DNA of 64,000 nt from Sphagnum compactum. Taxonomy: Eukaryota > Bryophyta > Sphagnopsida > Sphagnales. Every line of letters starts with the position of its first letter. Position 1 is the first letter of the stretch. Shown here in pieces: positions 10,781 through 22,890 of the stretch. The stretch covers positions 9,447,863 to 9,511,862 of the forward strand of contig OZ234496.1 in NCBI GenBank assembly GCA_965153455.1. The letters are read 5' to 3'. The notes below the pieces were generated by a model. That model had not been told where the DNA came from. It did no database searches and saw nothing but the letters and a program-made list of their open reading frames with translations. The position numbers were made by a program, and so were the translations under genes.

Positions 10781-13140
10781 AACATTGGGTTTTGACAAAT
10801 TGGGTTGAGATTTTTCTCAACATCCAACTTAGGTTGATGTCTTTTGTGTTTGGTTATGTGTGTGAATTAAGGCAATTATAAACAATTTTCCCATCCTGAT
10901 GGTAAGGAAATTTTAGTGCATACAAGTAACTACAAATCTATTGAAACCTAGTGGGCTACTACTTTTAATGTTTGGTTACAAATATGATTTATGGGTAGTG
11001 TTTAAAGAAGTTGTGGCTGATTATACAAAGGTAGTGTTTGATAATGGTGGTTGGTTTGTCACATTAAACAACATGCAAGTAACCATAAATGTTATAAAAA
11101 TTCTAACTATCCTACATGAACAAATGTGTCCTGAACCATAAGCCAATTCAACATAGCAACAAACAAACAGCCCTAAAATGCAAAGGACACAATGTTAACT
11201 TTGGTACTATAATTAAACACATTTATGATGTAGAAGATATGTTGCAATGAATTATGTGGGTATGAATATCTATCTAGACCCTTTTATATTGGGTATGAAA
11301 AAATTCCAATATAAAATTTGTAAATCCTTTAGTGTAGGGTAAGGACCAATGTTGTGGCTTAGGACTTAACATTTTGTGTAAGTGTATAAGGCCTATCCGT
11401 ATCTATGTAAGGCCTCATTCACAATTGGGGTTCTTAAAAAGCATAAAATGATATTTCAAAAAAGTTAATTAGTTTTTACAAATAACATTTACACAAGACA
11501 AATTTAAGTGAGAGAATTTACATGGTCCAAATTAAGATAATTCATGTGGTGGTGATGATTTCTCACATGTGTACATTGGTGTGCATATAAACTTTAATTC
11601 AAACCCAAAAATATAAATAATATTTGAATAAGCTTGTATGGATAATTTGAAAAAAATTTGGCATGATTCTTGCACATGTGATTTTCATTTTAAGTTACAA
11701 ATTTGAAGCCAAGGGAATTCAAAACATCAACCAAATGGTCTTTTTTCGTGCAATTTCAAAAAGTGAATTTTGTTGCTATCAAAATTCTCATATGGTTTAT
11801 TATGTAATCCAATGCAACCAATGAATCATGGCCAAACATAGATGTAAGCATTATTTATTCATTAACAAAATTGACATCAATTGCATTATTTAATACATTC
11901 ATTTTGATTTCTTTTATAAAGAACTGTAGTTTGGACACATGATATAATTAGTTTAAAGGATTCAAAAGGACATTTATAGTGTCCAAACTATTTTGTAATA
12001 TTTAATTAACATGGCATCATTTTAAATATTACCATATATCAATCCACTACAATTATAATGATGCCAATACAAGAAAAATTCAAAGTTGTCCTTTGGAGTC
12101 ATTTAAAATTTAAACACTCCTTTTTGGTATCACAATTGTGAATGGACTCATAAATGTAAAACAAATACACTTACATGGTCTTGCACAACCATGTAAAATA
12201 GTGTAAAAACATGTAATTTCTATTTGGGGGTGAGTGGGCCAAAGTTTCAAAAAGAACATTGGTGATGGACCAATAAAAATTGCCCATCTCCTCCCCCCGC
12301 AAAGGGTTCTAGGATGCACCACAACTAATTATTATGAATCAAAATAGGTATGCTTGAGCTCTTGGAAAAGCCTAGGCCATAAATGGTGATGAACAAAGTT
12401 AGGAATGGAAATTCTACTCAAGCAATGAAGTGGGGCAACATGAACCAAATATGCACACAAAAATGTGCACCCAAGATACTGATAATAGCACCACAATTTG
12501 TCCCATATCATTTGCTCAAAGGTGTGGGCTTGTATTGTATACGGGCGGGTGAAAAGGAAGTATTTCCACAATATCATATTGGCAATAAAAGCTTCTATTT
12601 AGGGAGAATAAGAAATATTATAATTGGCCCCATTCACATCAACTGGCCCCTACAATTAAAACATATGGTTAACTCCATCCCAATTGTGTTGATTCGCCAA
12701 GTTTTTATTCACATAAGGCTTGACTACACCTATAGTTCAAGGGCATATAGTTAGCATATTTAAAACTAAAACCTTATTTATAATTGTAACCACCAATGTG
12801 GCAACAATCTTGTCCACACATTAATCAATAGATGGGCAAATCAAAGGCCAACAACAAAATTTACTTTTCTACAAGTTAGAAATTAAAATTTTACTTCAAA
12901 AGTTTACAAACCCAAAGTTAATTTCGGGTTTCCAATGGTTTGGGTTCATATTATAATAAAGGGTTTTAAGGTCATTATGTCATATTTGTTTTGACAAAAA
13001 ACTAACAAGCATGCTAGTTTATGTGGCTTGTTGTTTTGATTAAAAATTAGTATATAGGTGCTAGTTTTTTTATTAACATGTAGCATAAATAATGACTAGG
13101 ATTTTAAATTTTATTATTGTAAATTTATATTTATTAAAAA
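10781..13140. other. AT-rich stretch, nothing recognised
   Basis: No gene, RNA or complete mobile element was recognised. A sequence reading CAAACAAACAGCCC near 11160 resembles the terminal motif of some plant MITEs, but no partner terminus was found on the left. Short minus-strand frames at 12110-12577 show no family motif. Confidence 0.3.
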
Positions 13141-13204
13141 TATCAAATAGGTGTGAATAATTTGCTTAATCTAGCCTACATAGTCTAGCCATTTTATAGG
13201 TTGC

Positions 13205-13276
13205 AAGCATCAAAAGTTGAACCCCTCACCTTTGCAAGGTGAAACCAAGTCTTTAACCAATGCACCACACCATTTT
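13205..13276 (-). repeat. tRNA-like segment (copy 1 of 5)
   Basis: On the minus strand it reads as a TGGTGTGGTGCATTGG A-box-like start and ends in a GGGTTCAACTT B-box-like motif. The arrangement matches the segments at 14750, 17210, 36441 and 39222. It is not a clean tRNA cloverleaf. GGTAGG-type repeats follow at 13360-13400, as they do in the CACTA family. It is best taken as a tRNA-derived piece inside repeats. Confidence 0.45.
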
Positions 13277-13559
13277 AAAGGTGTTAATTAACTCTTGTCA
13301 ACATATTATTATGAACATTTTTATTTCACATATTTTACATTTATTAAATTTACATAAATAGGTAGGAAGGTAGGTAATAGGTAGATGGTTATAAGTTGGT
13401 AAATGGTCAATACACCTACCTACTTAATGACTACTTATTACCAACCTCAAACCTATCCATCAATCACCTACTTACCTCCCAAGTAATGATGTTTACAATG
13501 TTCAAGTCTATAATTATCATCACTAAAATTTTAATAAAAAAGGACAATTTTTTCATGTT

Positions 13560-14170
13560 TCATTAGTATTCCCTATGGTCAAAGATTAGCCAATATGATT
13601 GAAGCCTTTCAGGTTCCACAAATATGTGGAGCCATTGAAATTTCACACATCAAGTTTGTTGAAAAGTTGGCATTCAAACTTGTAATTATGGCAGATTATT
13701 GGAATAGGCATGATCATCATAGTGTGGTTTTGCAAAATGTTTGTGATAACAACCTAATTTTTTAGGATGTGGTTGTTTTGGCCTTAGGTGGCACACATGA
13801 TGCAACCCACCTTCGGGCTTCTTCCTTGTATATGGGTTTTATGCATAGGGAGATATCATAAGACCCTATTGTGACCATTGGAGGCCAAGAGGTGCAACCC
13901 AACATTGTTAGTGATTCCACCTATCCACATCATGAAGGCTTACATGCAAAAAAAACCAAAGGATGAAACAAAAGATGTTTTTGACAAGGCATTATGAAAG
14001 GGGCATGTGAAGATCAAAAATGCTTTTGCACACTTTTAAAGGATCATTAGTCTTAAAATCTCAACGGAAAACTTCATAGTCCGTTAATCAAATTTTAAAT
14101 CATTATGGCATGTTGCATTTGACATAACTATTGTGAAATGCATGATTGGTTGGTGATAGATGGTCCAATC
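13560..14170 (+). pseudogene. PIF/Harbinger transposase (DDE_Tnp_4) remnant
   Basis: One plus-strand frame gives, in order, PQICGAIEISHIKF, NRHDHHSVVLQNVCD, DVVVLALGGTHDATHL, RASSLYMGF and VSDSTYP, then a degenerate FDKAL/VKIKNAF segment. This is the DDE core of PIF/Harbinger nucleases: the first Asp region is GAI(D), followed by the second Asp in GxxHD and the late acidic/helical part. At the first site the aspartate is replaced (GAIEIS). Stop codons near 13767 and 13860 and later frameshifts show it is dead. No terminal repeats were found. Confidence 0.75.
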
Positions 14171-14364
14171 ATGGATGTTCACATCTTCATTTGAATGATT
14201 GCATGTGTTTAAACCATTTGAAAGCGAACAAAGTTCTAAACTAGCATTTAAATTTTGGATTGGTTATGTGTTATTTGAAGACTAATTGAAACTCAAATCT
14301 AATAAAAGGTTAAGGATTTTTAAGTTCATAATTTTAATTTCAAACATTTTTAATGTATTACATT

Positions 14365-15060
14365 CACTACTACAAAATATATTTTTAAACTTTTTTTTAT
14401 TAAAAATATTAAAATGACAGGTGTAAAAAATATCACCTTGTCAATTTGGACAAGTTAATTTGGACTGCCATTGTGATTAGTGTGGTCTTGTTTACTAGCA
14501 TAATAGGAGACTATTTGATTGGTCATTTTGACTAGCACATAATGGACCATTTGAGCAATTGAATTTCTACCTAAATTTAAATTTTAAAAATTATTTTTAA
14601 AAAATTAAATTAGGTAAGTAAATAGTAATAAGTTTAGGTAGGTTGTTAAAAAATCGATCAATAGGTAGGTGGTATGCTTAACCTAGCCTACTTAGCAAAA
14701 TTAATGTAGGCTACTTACTTTAATCTTCTAGGCATGCACAAAAGTTACAATATTATAAAGAATTGAACCTCTTACTTTCACAATGATAAACCAAGTCCTT
14801 ACTAATGGATTACACCCCCAAAAGGTGACAATTTTTATTAAGTTTTTTAATTTCACATCACTATTTATGTAAGTAAGTACGAATGTTATGTAATTAGTAA
14901 ATAAGTCAAAGATGGGTTGGTAGGTAGGTAGGTTACAAGATGATAGGTAAGTAAAGGAGGTATAAGGTAGGAAGTAAGAAGGTATGTAGGTAAACCTAGG
15001 TATAAGGTAGGTAGAACTAGGTATGTAGGTAAACCTAAGTAGGTAAATAGGCCTTGGCTA
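14365..15060 (+). mobile_element. CACTA element end fragment
   Basis: It begins CACTACTACAAAAT at 14365. Subterminal motifs such as TTGGACAAGTTAATTTGGAC follow, related to the GGACAAGTCATTTTGGAC motif next to the CACTA terminus at 18695. A tRNA-like segment at 14750-14826 and GGTA-rich repeats to 15060 follow in the order seen in the other copies. The far terminus is not found. Confidence 0.55.
14750..14826 (-). repeat. tRNA-like segment (copy 2 of 5)
   Basis: It is related to copies at 13205, 17210, 36441 and 39222, with a minus-strand GGTGTAATCCATTAG-like A-box region and a GGTTCAATTC B-box-like motif. It lies within the CACTA end fragment. Confidence 0.4.
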
Positions 15061-15715
15061 CCTACTTGAGGTCATTGATTATGCGTGCTAACACATTCTT
15101 CCATGTCACCATCTTTTGTTGTTATATTTCCATGGTTTGTTCATGTAAATGTAACTCATTGCTCAGCATTTCAAATGCATTTGTTGGGGTGCAAATGTCA
15201 TGTGGTCCCAAGCCATTTCTAATTTTGTTTCCTTCAATGCCACCATTTAGGGATATGTATTCACAAATTTGTCCATTGAGCTTGTGGAATAGGCTTAAAG
15301 GGGATGCTAGGCCTTTTCCTTTTACATTTCCCACTTAGCTTCCTTTCAACACCAAAGATTTGCAAACTTTTACATGAAGGGATTCAACTTCAACTAGTGT
15401 CATTTCTTGGGTTTCAAGGATTGAATAAGGCCCTAAAACTCTCTTTGGGGGACTAACCACCTCATAATCTTCATTCAAATCAAATAATGGTTTTTTTCCT
15501 CATGCCTATATTGCTCATATTCTTCAAGGTCAATTGCTTTTCATGTGTAAAGAACATCAATGCCATTGTCCATAACATTAAACATGTTTAGATTTTTCAT
15601 CCATTGATATATGGTTGGAATGGACAAGATTTCTTCTAGTGTTTTCTAGGTTATTTTTTTTAAAAGGTACAAAAAAATTTAATAGTTTACTTTTAATGGT
15701 TATTACTAGAACCAT
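15061..15715 (-). other. Coding-like minus-strand stretch, unrecognised
   Basis: Minus-strand frames at 15334-15122 and between 15660 and 15350 look protein-like but are interrupted by stops and match no family I can name. The sequence abuts the CACTA copy B insertion at 15716. The sequence on its other side, 17858-18560, carries a Gly-rich gag-like minus-strand frame, so both may be parts of one old retroelement split by copy B. Confidence 0.3.
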
Positions 15716-17854
15716 CACTACAAGAAAACATAATTTTTTAGAAGGTCCAACTTGACTGAAATATCCACATTGACCAAGGGGGATGGTCGTTTTGACTAAA
15801 GGCTTGGGGCATGAAAAACAATAGTTATTTTTTACTAAGACATGTGATTAAAGTGACCTTTTTGACCATGTGAAAAACCAAACATTTGGTCAAAAAGGCT
15901 AGATGTCCATCAAGATGACCAAGGCTTAGTCAAATTGACCATACTTCATGGCCATGTTGTGATTTACAATTAGTTAAATTAGTCATTCTGATTTGACATT
16001 TAGTCATGTCAACCATATTAATTTGGTTATTTAACCTACAAGTTAATTTTGCATAAGGTATATACCAAACCTAAGTTCATAGCTAACAGGCCCTAAGTTA
16101 GGCATATTCCACCTAGTCGCTATTTATAAAGTTTAATAGACTACTTACATGTTACCTTTAAGCACACGTAAGTACTTAAACTTAGTACATTAATTAGTTA
16201 ATATTTAATAATTGATATTTAATGCTCAATAATTTAATATTAATATTTTATATAATTAATTAGTTACCAAATAATTACCAATTAATAATCAATAATTAAT
16301 TAATCCATCAACTTATTAACTGATTAATTATTATTATAGAATTATTAATTTTAAACTAATTTTTTAGTTTAAAATAATTTTTTATATATTCATTCACAAT
16401 TATTAATTCATAATAAATAATAAATAATCAGTAATTAATATTAAATAAGAAATAATCAGTAATAAATAGTAAATAATCAATAATCAATAGCCAGTAATAT
16501 TAAAATTTTAAAAAATAATAATTAATACTAAATTATTATTAGTTCATAATAAATAGTATTTCATAGGAAATATTCAATAATCAGCCATTTATATTGAATA
16601 ATTATTAATTGATAGTAAATAATAATATTTAATATTTAATATTTAATAATTCCTAGGAAATCATTGATATAATTTATTTATTTTTTAATATTATAGTAAT
16701 TGATCAATCATTTTTAATGATTTTTATTAATTACCTATGGGTAGCCTATTTTACTAACTAAGTTAGTAACCTAAGCCACCTAGGCCTATTAGGTAGGTAA
16801 CTTTGCCTATTAAGTAAATATCTTAAGCTTAAACCTACTTAATAGGTTAAACTACCTACTTAGTATGCTTAGGCTAGGTGTACTAATAGGTTAGTAGGTA
16901 CATACATAACCTATTAAATAACATAGGCATAGATAACTTATAGGTAGGTATAAACATAGACCTAGTAAGTACCTATAAAGTTTTGTAAACTATAACCTAC
17001 ATGTTACTTAGGTACATGCATTTATTAATAGGTACCTCCTACCTACTTAGGCTACCCTACCTATAACCTACCTATTTATGTAAATAGTGTAAAAAATTCA
17101 AGTTCATTTAATACAATATGCACGTTGGAAAAAAATTCAAGGAAATTGATTACAATATGTTGGTTCAAAATCATGTTCATTACAAATATGTTGTCCAAAA
17201 AACTCCCCTTATGAGGTGGTGGTGCAATGGTTAAGGACTTGACTCCTCAACTTGGAGGTGACGAATTCAAGTCTTCACACCTACAACCTAGGCTACTTTG
17301 GCTAGAGGTGACAAAATTAGGTAGCTTAGGTTGCAATAGCTACTAGACCATTTAACCTTGGTTATTTGGCCTAACCTAAAGGCTTGGTTTAGCCTAGGGG
17401 GCTTGGCCTTGCCTAATTGGTTTGGTCTAATTTAGGTGGCTAAGCTAGGTGGCCTAACCTAGGCCTAGGACATAGGGTTGGTAAGTAAATAAATAAATTT
17501 TTGCATTAATTATTAGGTTTATTAATTAGGTAGGTAGGTAGGGTAGGGTAGGGTAGGGTAGGTAGGGTAATTAATTAATAGTTTCATATTAATTTTAAAT
17601 AAAAAAATTTAAATAAAAAAATATTTTTGGTTTCTACCCAAATTATATTATTGTCATGGTGGTTCAATAAAAAAACTTGGTAAAAAAAACCTAGTAAAAA
17701 AACCAACCAAAAAGACCTAGTCAAAATGGTCGAATCCAAATCGACTTGTCCAAAATGACATTTTGGTCAAATTGGACATGGGGGCAAAAAACGCATATGG
17801 GGAGTTTTTTTAAACCGAAATTCCCGGTCAGAAAAACCATGATTTCTTATAGTG
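15716..17854 (-). mobile_element. Non-autonomous CACTA element, copy B (2139 bp)
   Basis: The left end is CACTACAAGAAAACAT at 15716 and the right end is ATTTCTTATAGTG at 17854, giving imperfect terminal inverted repeats. A 3-bp CAT duplication lies at 15713-15715 and 17855-17857, as expected for CACTA. Subterminal regions hold repeated GGTCAxxTTGAC and TTTTGGTCAAA-like motifs. The core is AT-rich and includes GGTAGGTA/TAGGG repeats and a tRNA-like segment. There is no transposase ORF, so it would depend on an autonomous relative. It matches copy A and the outer element 18695-37894 in inverse orientation and is the best reference for this family in the window. Confidence 0.92.
17210..17285 (+). 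repeat. tRNA-like segment (copy 3 of 5)
   Basis: It has an A-box-like TGGTGCAATGGTTAAGG and, about 35 nt later, a B-box-like GAATTCAAGTC, with self-complementary flanks (AGGTGG and CACACCT). The match to both RNA polymerase III promoter boxes suggests tRNA ancestry. No intact cloverleaf or plausible anticodon arm was established. It lies inside CACTA copy B and recurs in the outer CACTA at 36441. Confidence 0.5.
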
Positions 17855-17857
17855 CAT

Positions 17858-18560
17858 GTTGACAACAACATCCTTTATCTTTGTCTATGTATTGGAAGTT
17901 TTCCTTAAACATCTCATGTGTTGCTTATCTTTGACAATAGTTGTTGATCTTATGCTTAATTAATCCACAAATGAAACAAGGGCAAATTGTTAATGGCATT
18001 ACTATTTTGATTATGGTTGCCCTATTTAATGGACTAATTTTTTAGTCCTTTGGTTTGTTATGCAAAACCTTCATTCACCAAAAAATCCTTCTTATCTTTC
18101 AACTTGTTGGGATTTTTAAGGTATTAATGGCATCTTTCCATGGTATGTTGGTCTTGTGGCAATGGTAATATATAAAGTTTGCCATTTTTGGGTGACTTGA
18201 TTTTTCCAATTTTGCAAATGTTAATTAAAATGGGTGAATAACATGTGTTCTAAGAAGATTTTCTAGATCCCATCAAAGGTCCTCTAATAGGTGTAGTATT
18301 TCCTCCCATATGTCCTCCTCCATATGGTCCACTTCCAATACCATCGAGTCCACTACCGCCACCTGGATGTCCTCCTTTGATAAGTCCACCATTCCTTCTA
18401 ATGGGGCTAGCACCACCTCCAAGAGGTCCACTGCCATTTCCAAGCGATACATTACCTTTAAAGAGTCCACCATGTGGTCTCTAATTTTTAATAGATGGGT
18501 TTCTAAATAGGTTTGAAGCTTTTCCTTGTGGGGGCACTAGTACAAAAGAGGGGTGCAATT
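17858..18560 (-). pseudogene. Gly-rich gag-like fragment
   Basis: On the minus strand, about 18480-18250 reads as repeated GG(P/H/N)-rich sequence (for example GPLGGGASPIRRNGG and GGGHMGGN). It is followed, with frame changes, by a Cys/His-poor stretch down to 17858. Such Gly-rich tracts are common in plant gypsy gag proteins. The frame is broken and adjoins the CACTA copy B target site. The assignment is weak. Confidence 0.35.
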
Positions 18561-19134
18561 CACTAGCCTAAATCATTATGGGACCTTAAAAGTGAAATAG
18601 GTTCATTACACCTTAGTGATTTCACCTTGGTTAAAATTATATCATTTTAAAGGAAATATATTGTAAACATCATGTTTCATTATTACTTAACATACACTAC
18701 AAGAAATCATGGTTTTTTTTATTGGAAATTGTAATAAACAAAACCCCCCATATGGTTTTTTCGCCCCCATGTCCAACTTAACCAAAGTGTCATTTTGGAC
18801 AAGTCATTTTGGACCCGACCATTTTGACTAGGTCTTTTGTTTGGTTTTTTTTATTAGGTTTTTTTACTAAACCACCATGACAATAATATAATTTGGACCA
18901 TGATCAAAAATATATATTATTTAATTTAAAATTAATATGAAAATATTAATTAATTAATTACCCTACCTACCCTACCTAATTAATAAACCTAATAATTAAT
19001 GCCAAATTTTTTATTTATTTACCTACCAACCCCCTAGGTTGCACCCCTAGGCTAAGCCAAGTAACATAGGCTAGGTGGTTTAGTAGCTTTTGCAACCTAT
19101 GCTACTTAAATAGGTCACTTAAATAACCAAGGTT

Positions 19135-19700
19135 TGTCATGCTTGTATGCATGTCATACATGATGGCCAGTTACGGGCATGCCACTGATGCCTTTTAGGG
19201 TTAATGTACGCTCTTAGGGTTAATGTATGTTCTTAGGTTACTATACGCTATTAAGTGTTTTAAGGTTTCAGCTTGTTAGCAACTGCATAAAAAGCCAAGC
19301 TCTTCCCTTCTCTTGTTAGTTTTTCTAAAATTCCTTTATCAGGGAGAATTCCCTCCATAGTCAAATTAGATTTTTGGATGTTCACGGCGGCTATTACACG
19401 ACCACCATTTACATATAGTACATTTTCTTTTTTGGTTGTGAGTTTTTGGGTTTCTTTTTGCTACTGGTGTTGTGACTATTAGAGGGAGCTTTTACTGTTA
19501 CACCTCTACCAACCAACAGAGCCGGATCGAAAGAGTTGGGAAGAGCGAGACCAAACGGGGGAGTGATGTATCCTCGAGCAAGTTTCAAAGTTTTTTTTTT
19601 TTTTTTCTATCTTTCTATTTTTTTTTCTCTTTCTCGTGCCGACACATAAAAGGAGCCTTGAAGACTCTTGAAGTTATCGAAGTCAAGTAAAAAAAAAAAT
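19135..19700 (+). promoter_or_regulatory. Putative 5' LTR / leader of the DNMT element
   Basis: The stretch begins TGTCATGC right after the CACTA arm. It has a TATA-like GCATAAAAAGCC at about 19285 and ends in a T-rich tract at 19590-19630. No matching 3' LTR was found and no clear primer-binding site could be seen. The LTR call therefore rests on position alone. Confidence 0.35.
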
Positions 19701-19734
19701 TGGCTTCCACCATCGCTGTAGTGCGGTGCGGTGA

Positions 19735-20090
19735 CGTCTGTCGTTCGTCAGACTTTCGTTCGATGTTCGTTGGACTTTCGTCCAACTATCATCCAACGTT
19801 TGTTGAACTTCCGTTCGATTTTCGTTGGACGTCGGTTGGATTTTTGTCCGACTTTCATCCGACTTTTGTTCAACGTCCGTTGGATTTTTGTCCAACATTC
19901 GTCGGACATTCGTCAAACTTTCGTTGGACGTTTATCGAATTTTCATCTGACATCCGTTCGACTTCCATCTACGAACTTCCGCCCACTAACTTCCGTCTAC
20001 AGACTTCCATTCGACTTCTGTCTACAAACTTCCGTCCACCAACTTCCATCCATCGACGTCCATCTGTCGCCATTAATCCCTGTATCCGAT
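19735..20090. repeat. Degenerate minisatellite in the element leader
   Basis: About 30 imperfect copies of an 11-12-bp motif of the form ACTTTCGTTCG / CGTTGGACTTC follow one another. The drift is from TTCGTCGGA-type units on the left to CTTCCGTCTAC-type units on the right. It lies between the putative LTR and gag. The open frames here (plus 19700-20194 and 19731-20171) are by-products of the repeat and are not taken as genes. Confidence 0.75.
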
Positions 20091-20381
20091 ACCGTATTCT
20101 TCAAACTGTATTTAGTGCTCTATATTTCTACAAAATTTTGGGGCATGGGACAACACCATGTCCGAGGATGATGAGAGCACTACCGTTCAACTAGAGCCAA
20201 GGTATTAGCTACGAAATAACACACAATTATTTGAGCCGATTTCTTTGAGCTCACGATCTTCACGACGGTACCATTAAGCGTCTACAGCACCACCGTCATC
20301 TAGTACAAGTCTTACCAAGAATTTAGGTTTAGGTTACACTACATCAATGGGACATCAGATTCCATTTGGAGGGGTCAATCG

Positions 20382-22155
20382 GTGGGGTACACCTGCGGCC
20401 ACACCACTTTCACATTGTCACCGTATATTCCATTGCAAGCCGTTACTTCTACACCCATATACACCATGGAGGTCAATAGTTCCTCTAAGAGAATTGAGAA
20501 GTTCAACGGAAGGCCATGTACCATTTTTTTGAGGGAGTTCAATGCAACTTTCTCAACTGTGGTTTGTAAATTGGAGCTCAAGTATGGCACTAATTACATC
20601 GAAACGTTTATATTCAAACAACTGGCCCGTTATGTGCACTATGAGGCATTTGATGTCTACGAACAACATTTTTCGAGGATTTTGGACGTCACCCAGATCC
20701 CCAATCCAGCTTATGCCACAGCCATCGCCACCGCCTCTCAAGCTACAATGCAAGTTGCCATTGCACATCATGAAACTATGCCCAATAATCCAGATCCGAT
20801 ACCTACTTCAGTAAACATTTCTCCTCAACAACTCATTGTTATTACCGTAAACAATCCTCCCACCATCAATGCACCAGCTTTTGCTGATCCAGTGGCGAAA
20901 TTCTTTCGAGTTTTTGAGCTAGAATTTTCGATAAAGAGTTCTGAAAAAATTCTGCAGCTCGCCACGTTCTCTCGATAGAAGGATGAAACCCTCAAGATGC
21001 TCTATAAGAGGCTTTTCAAGCTTAAAGAGGATACTCTGAGCATCACAAACCTGGAAGCTGCCCATTGGTATCTTTGTTTATTAGAAAGTATTCCGACATT
21101 CCATGCGCAGGTTTTGCAACGGGTTTTTGTAGAATTTGGAAACTCGTACACTTTGCTAGATGTGTACAATATTTCTGAAAAGCTGGAACTGGCTCATGCA
21201 CACTATGAGGCCAGTATTATGAGGCCTCCATCAGGTTCAAGGCCTCAACCTCCACCAGCTGCGCCAACTAGATCATCACATTCTTTAAGGGCTAAAGCGG
21301 TGCACTCGGCTGCACCCATCCTACTTTCTTGCAACTATTGTGACAAGCATGCCCACAAAGCTAGTGAGTGCAACATTCCTTCCGAAGATCTCCTTTGTGA
21401 TTATTGTGGGGAAGAGGGACATCAAGAAGCTGAATGTTTTGTCAAGTTTTCAGAACGGAAGCAACTCCGATTACCACAGTAAAATCTGCCAGCATCTTCC
21501 GGTGCTCCTCAACCAAAAGCCAAGGCACCTCAGCCTTCCACTAAGGCTTTCCCCACCAAGGGTAATTCCAATAAGAATGTTAAGAAAAAGGTGCACAATC
21601 GTGACAAGAAAGAGGTGCTTCAAGCCCATGCCGTTCAAGTTCAAATTTTGCGAGGGGGGAGGAAACTATTACACCACAAGCTGTTGGGGCATCAAATTCT
21701 CATGTCCCAGGAATAAATGAACATCAGGAAAACACACAATTTTCCACTGATCAACTTATGGAGTGCAAATTTCAAATATGTGAAGTGGCTCAAAAGCTTG
21801 TGAATACACCGTTGTTTAGTTTTCAAGATTTGAAGCTAAGCACCAGGGACATAATTGCAATACTAAAGGATACCTTGAACACTACATCAGGCCCTCTTCT
21901 AATCCTTGATCCACATGTTACAAGGATCCCATCCAACACCTTAGAGAGAGATTCGATTGGCTCACGTGTTGTAGATGGTGTTCGTAATCTGGTCACTAGT
22001 TCTAGCATGGCTAAACTAATGCGATCTCCTACCTCTGATTTTACATTCACATATTAGAAAGGAGCTAAAAACACCTCATTTGTGGATTTGTTAGTCAGCA
22101 AAGGTGTTGTGGATAGCCATTCTCTCCACAAAGTCTCTCACTCATTTCCAAAGGT
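20382..22155 (+). pseudogene. gag of the DNMT-bearing element
   Basis: The likely start is ATG 20466 (20382 is possible, same frame). The frame runs to 21482 with one TAG at 20976, then continues past a TAA at 21480 to a frameshift near 21655. A gag core with FNGRP and FEDTL-like stretches is followed by two CCHC zinc knuckles: CNYCDKHAHKASEC from 21330 and CDYCGEEGHQEAEC from 21396. These would bind element RNA in the particle. A Lys/Pro-rich linker and a helical segment (21758-22057) lead to the protease, with another frameshift at about 22150. It is one polyprotein broken by few lesions, so it is less decayed than the gypsy copy at 3384-8331. Confidence 0.8.
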
Positions 22156-22890
22156 GTGTCTAGTGAGAGAACCTCCATCGCCACCGAAGTTGCCATTGTT
22201 GACAATACTGAGTCAACAATCCAGGTGGGAGGATATACACCCAAAGTAGTACTTCTTGATATAGGTGCCCAACCAGTGATTCTTGGAGTTCAATTCGCCA
22301 AGAAGATGGGCATGCTCGACTCCAAACTACGAAAATCTATGTGGCAAATTCGCACCGCTAGTGGGAGCGTAGAGAAGGTACTTGGGGAGAGCTTAGATTT
22401 GATTGCACTTAACTTCAATGAAGGTATAGATCAGGAGCTTTGCCTACAGGTCAAATGTTTAGTCACCAATGCCACTAGTTACGATTTGCTCATTGGGCAA
22501 GAGGCCCTGTTTCCACTAGGTTTCACAATTGACAACTAATTCGAGCATGTGTACTATCAAGTGGATTGGGAGACTGATGGCCACCACCTGGGATACATAC
22601 CCCTTGATTTACATGGGAACCATAGTCCTATGGCTCACCATTGTATGCTCAAGGAAGCACACACCATTTCCTACATCCAACAAGTTAACCATGAGTGGAT
22701 AGAGGGAGATGAAGAGGAAACAACTTATGCCCAAGCTATTAAAAGCTTGAGGGTGGTTCCTACTAACATTCAACATGGACCAGAGGTTTTACAGAGGTTC
22801 AAAGCAAGCCACGAGCCCTTGGTCAAAGCTCTGTCTAGTTTTGAGAACATGGAGAGCCATGGCGAATCGATTAAGCTAGTACTTCGTTAG
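22156..22890 (+). pseudogene. Retropepsin-like protease of the DNMT-bearing element
   Basis: The first half (22156-22539) is an aspartic protease fold: VVLLDIGAQPVILG is the active-site loop, with Asp present and the usual Thr/Ser replaced by Ile. YDLLIGQEALFPLGF is the C-terminal LIG motif. After a TAA at 22537 the same frame continues to 22890 through a 113-residue linker, then a TAG, and runs straight into the methyltransferase domain. The shared frame shows that protease and methyltransferase belonged to one polyprotein. The Ile substitution and the stops make it inactive. Confidence 0.75.

Noticed and set aside
12332-12577. Possible copia pol piece on the minus strand
   Set aside because: His/Leu-rich frame without any copia signature; adjacent frames give no support.
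17538-17570. TAGGG repeats as an interstitial telomere
   Set aside because: The unit is TAGGG/TAGG, not the plant TTTAGGG, and it lies inside the GGTA-rich part of CACTA copy B.
18310-18510. Ser/Thr-rich 66-residue plus-strand frame
   Set aside because: It is the antisense of the Gly-rich gag-like frame on the minus strand.
19700-20194. A 164-residue plus-strand frame and an overlapping 146-residue frame
   Set aside because: Both translate the degenerate minisatellite, with repetitive FDFRPTF-type residues in several frames; this is a by-product of the repeat.
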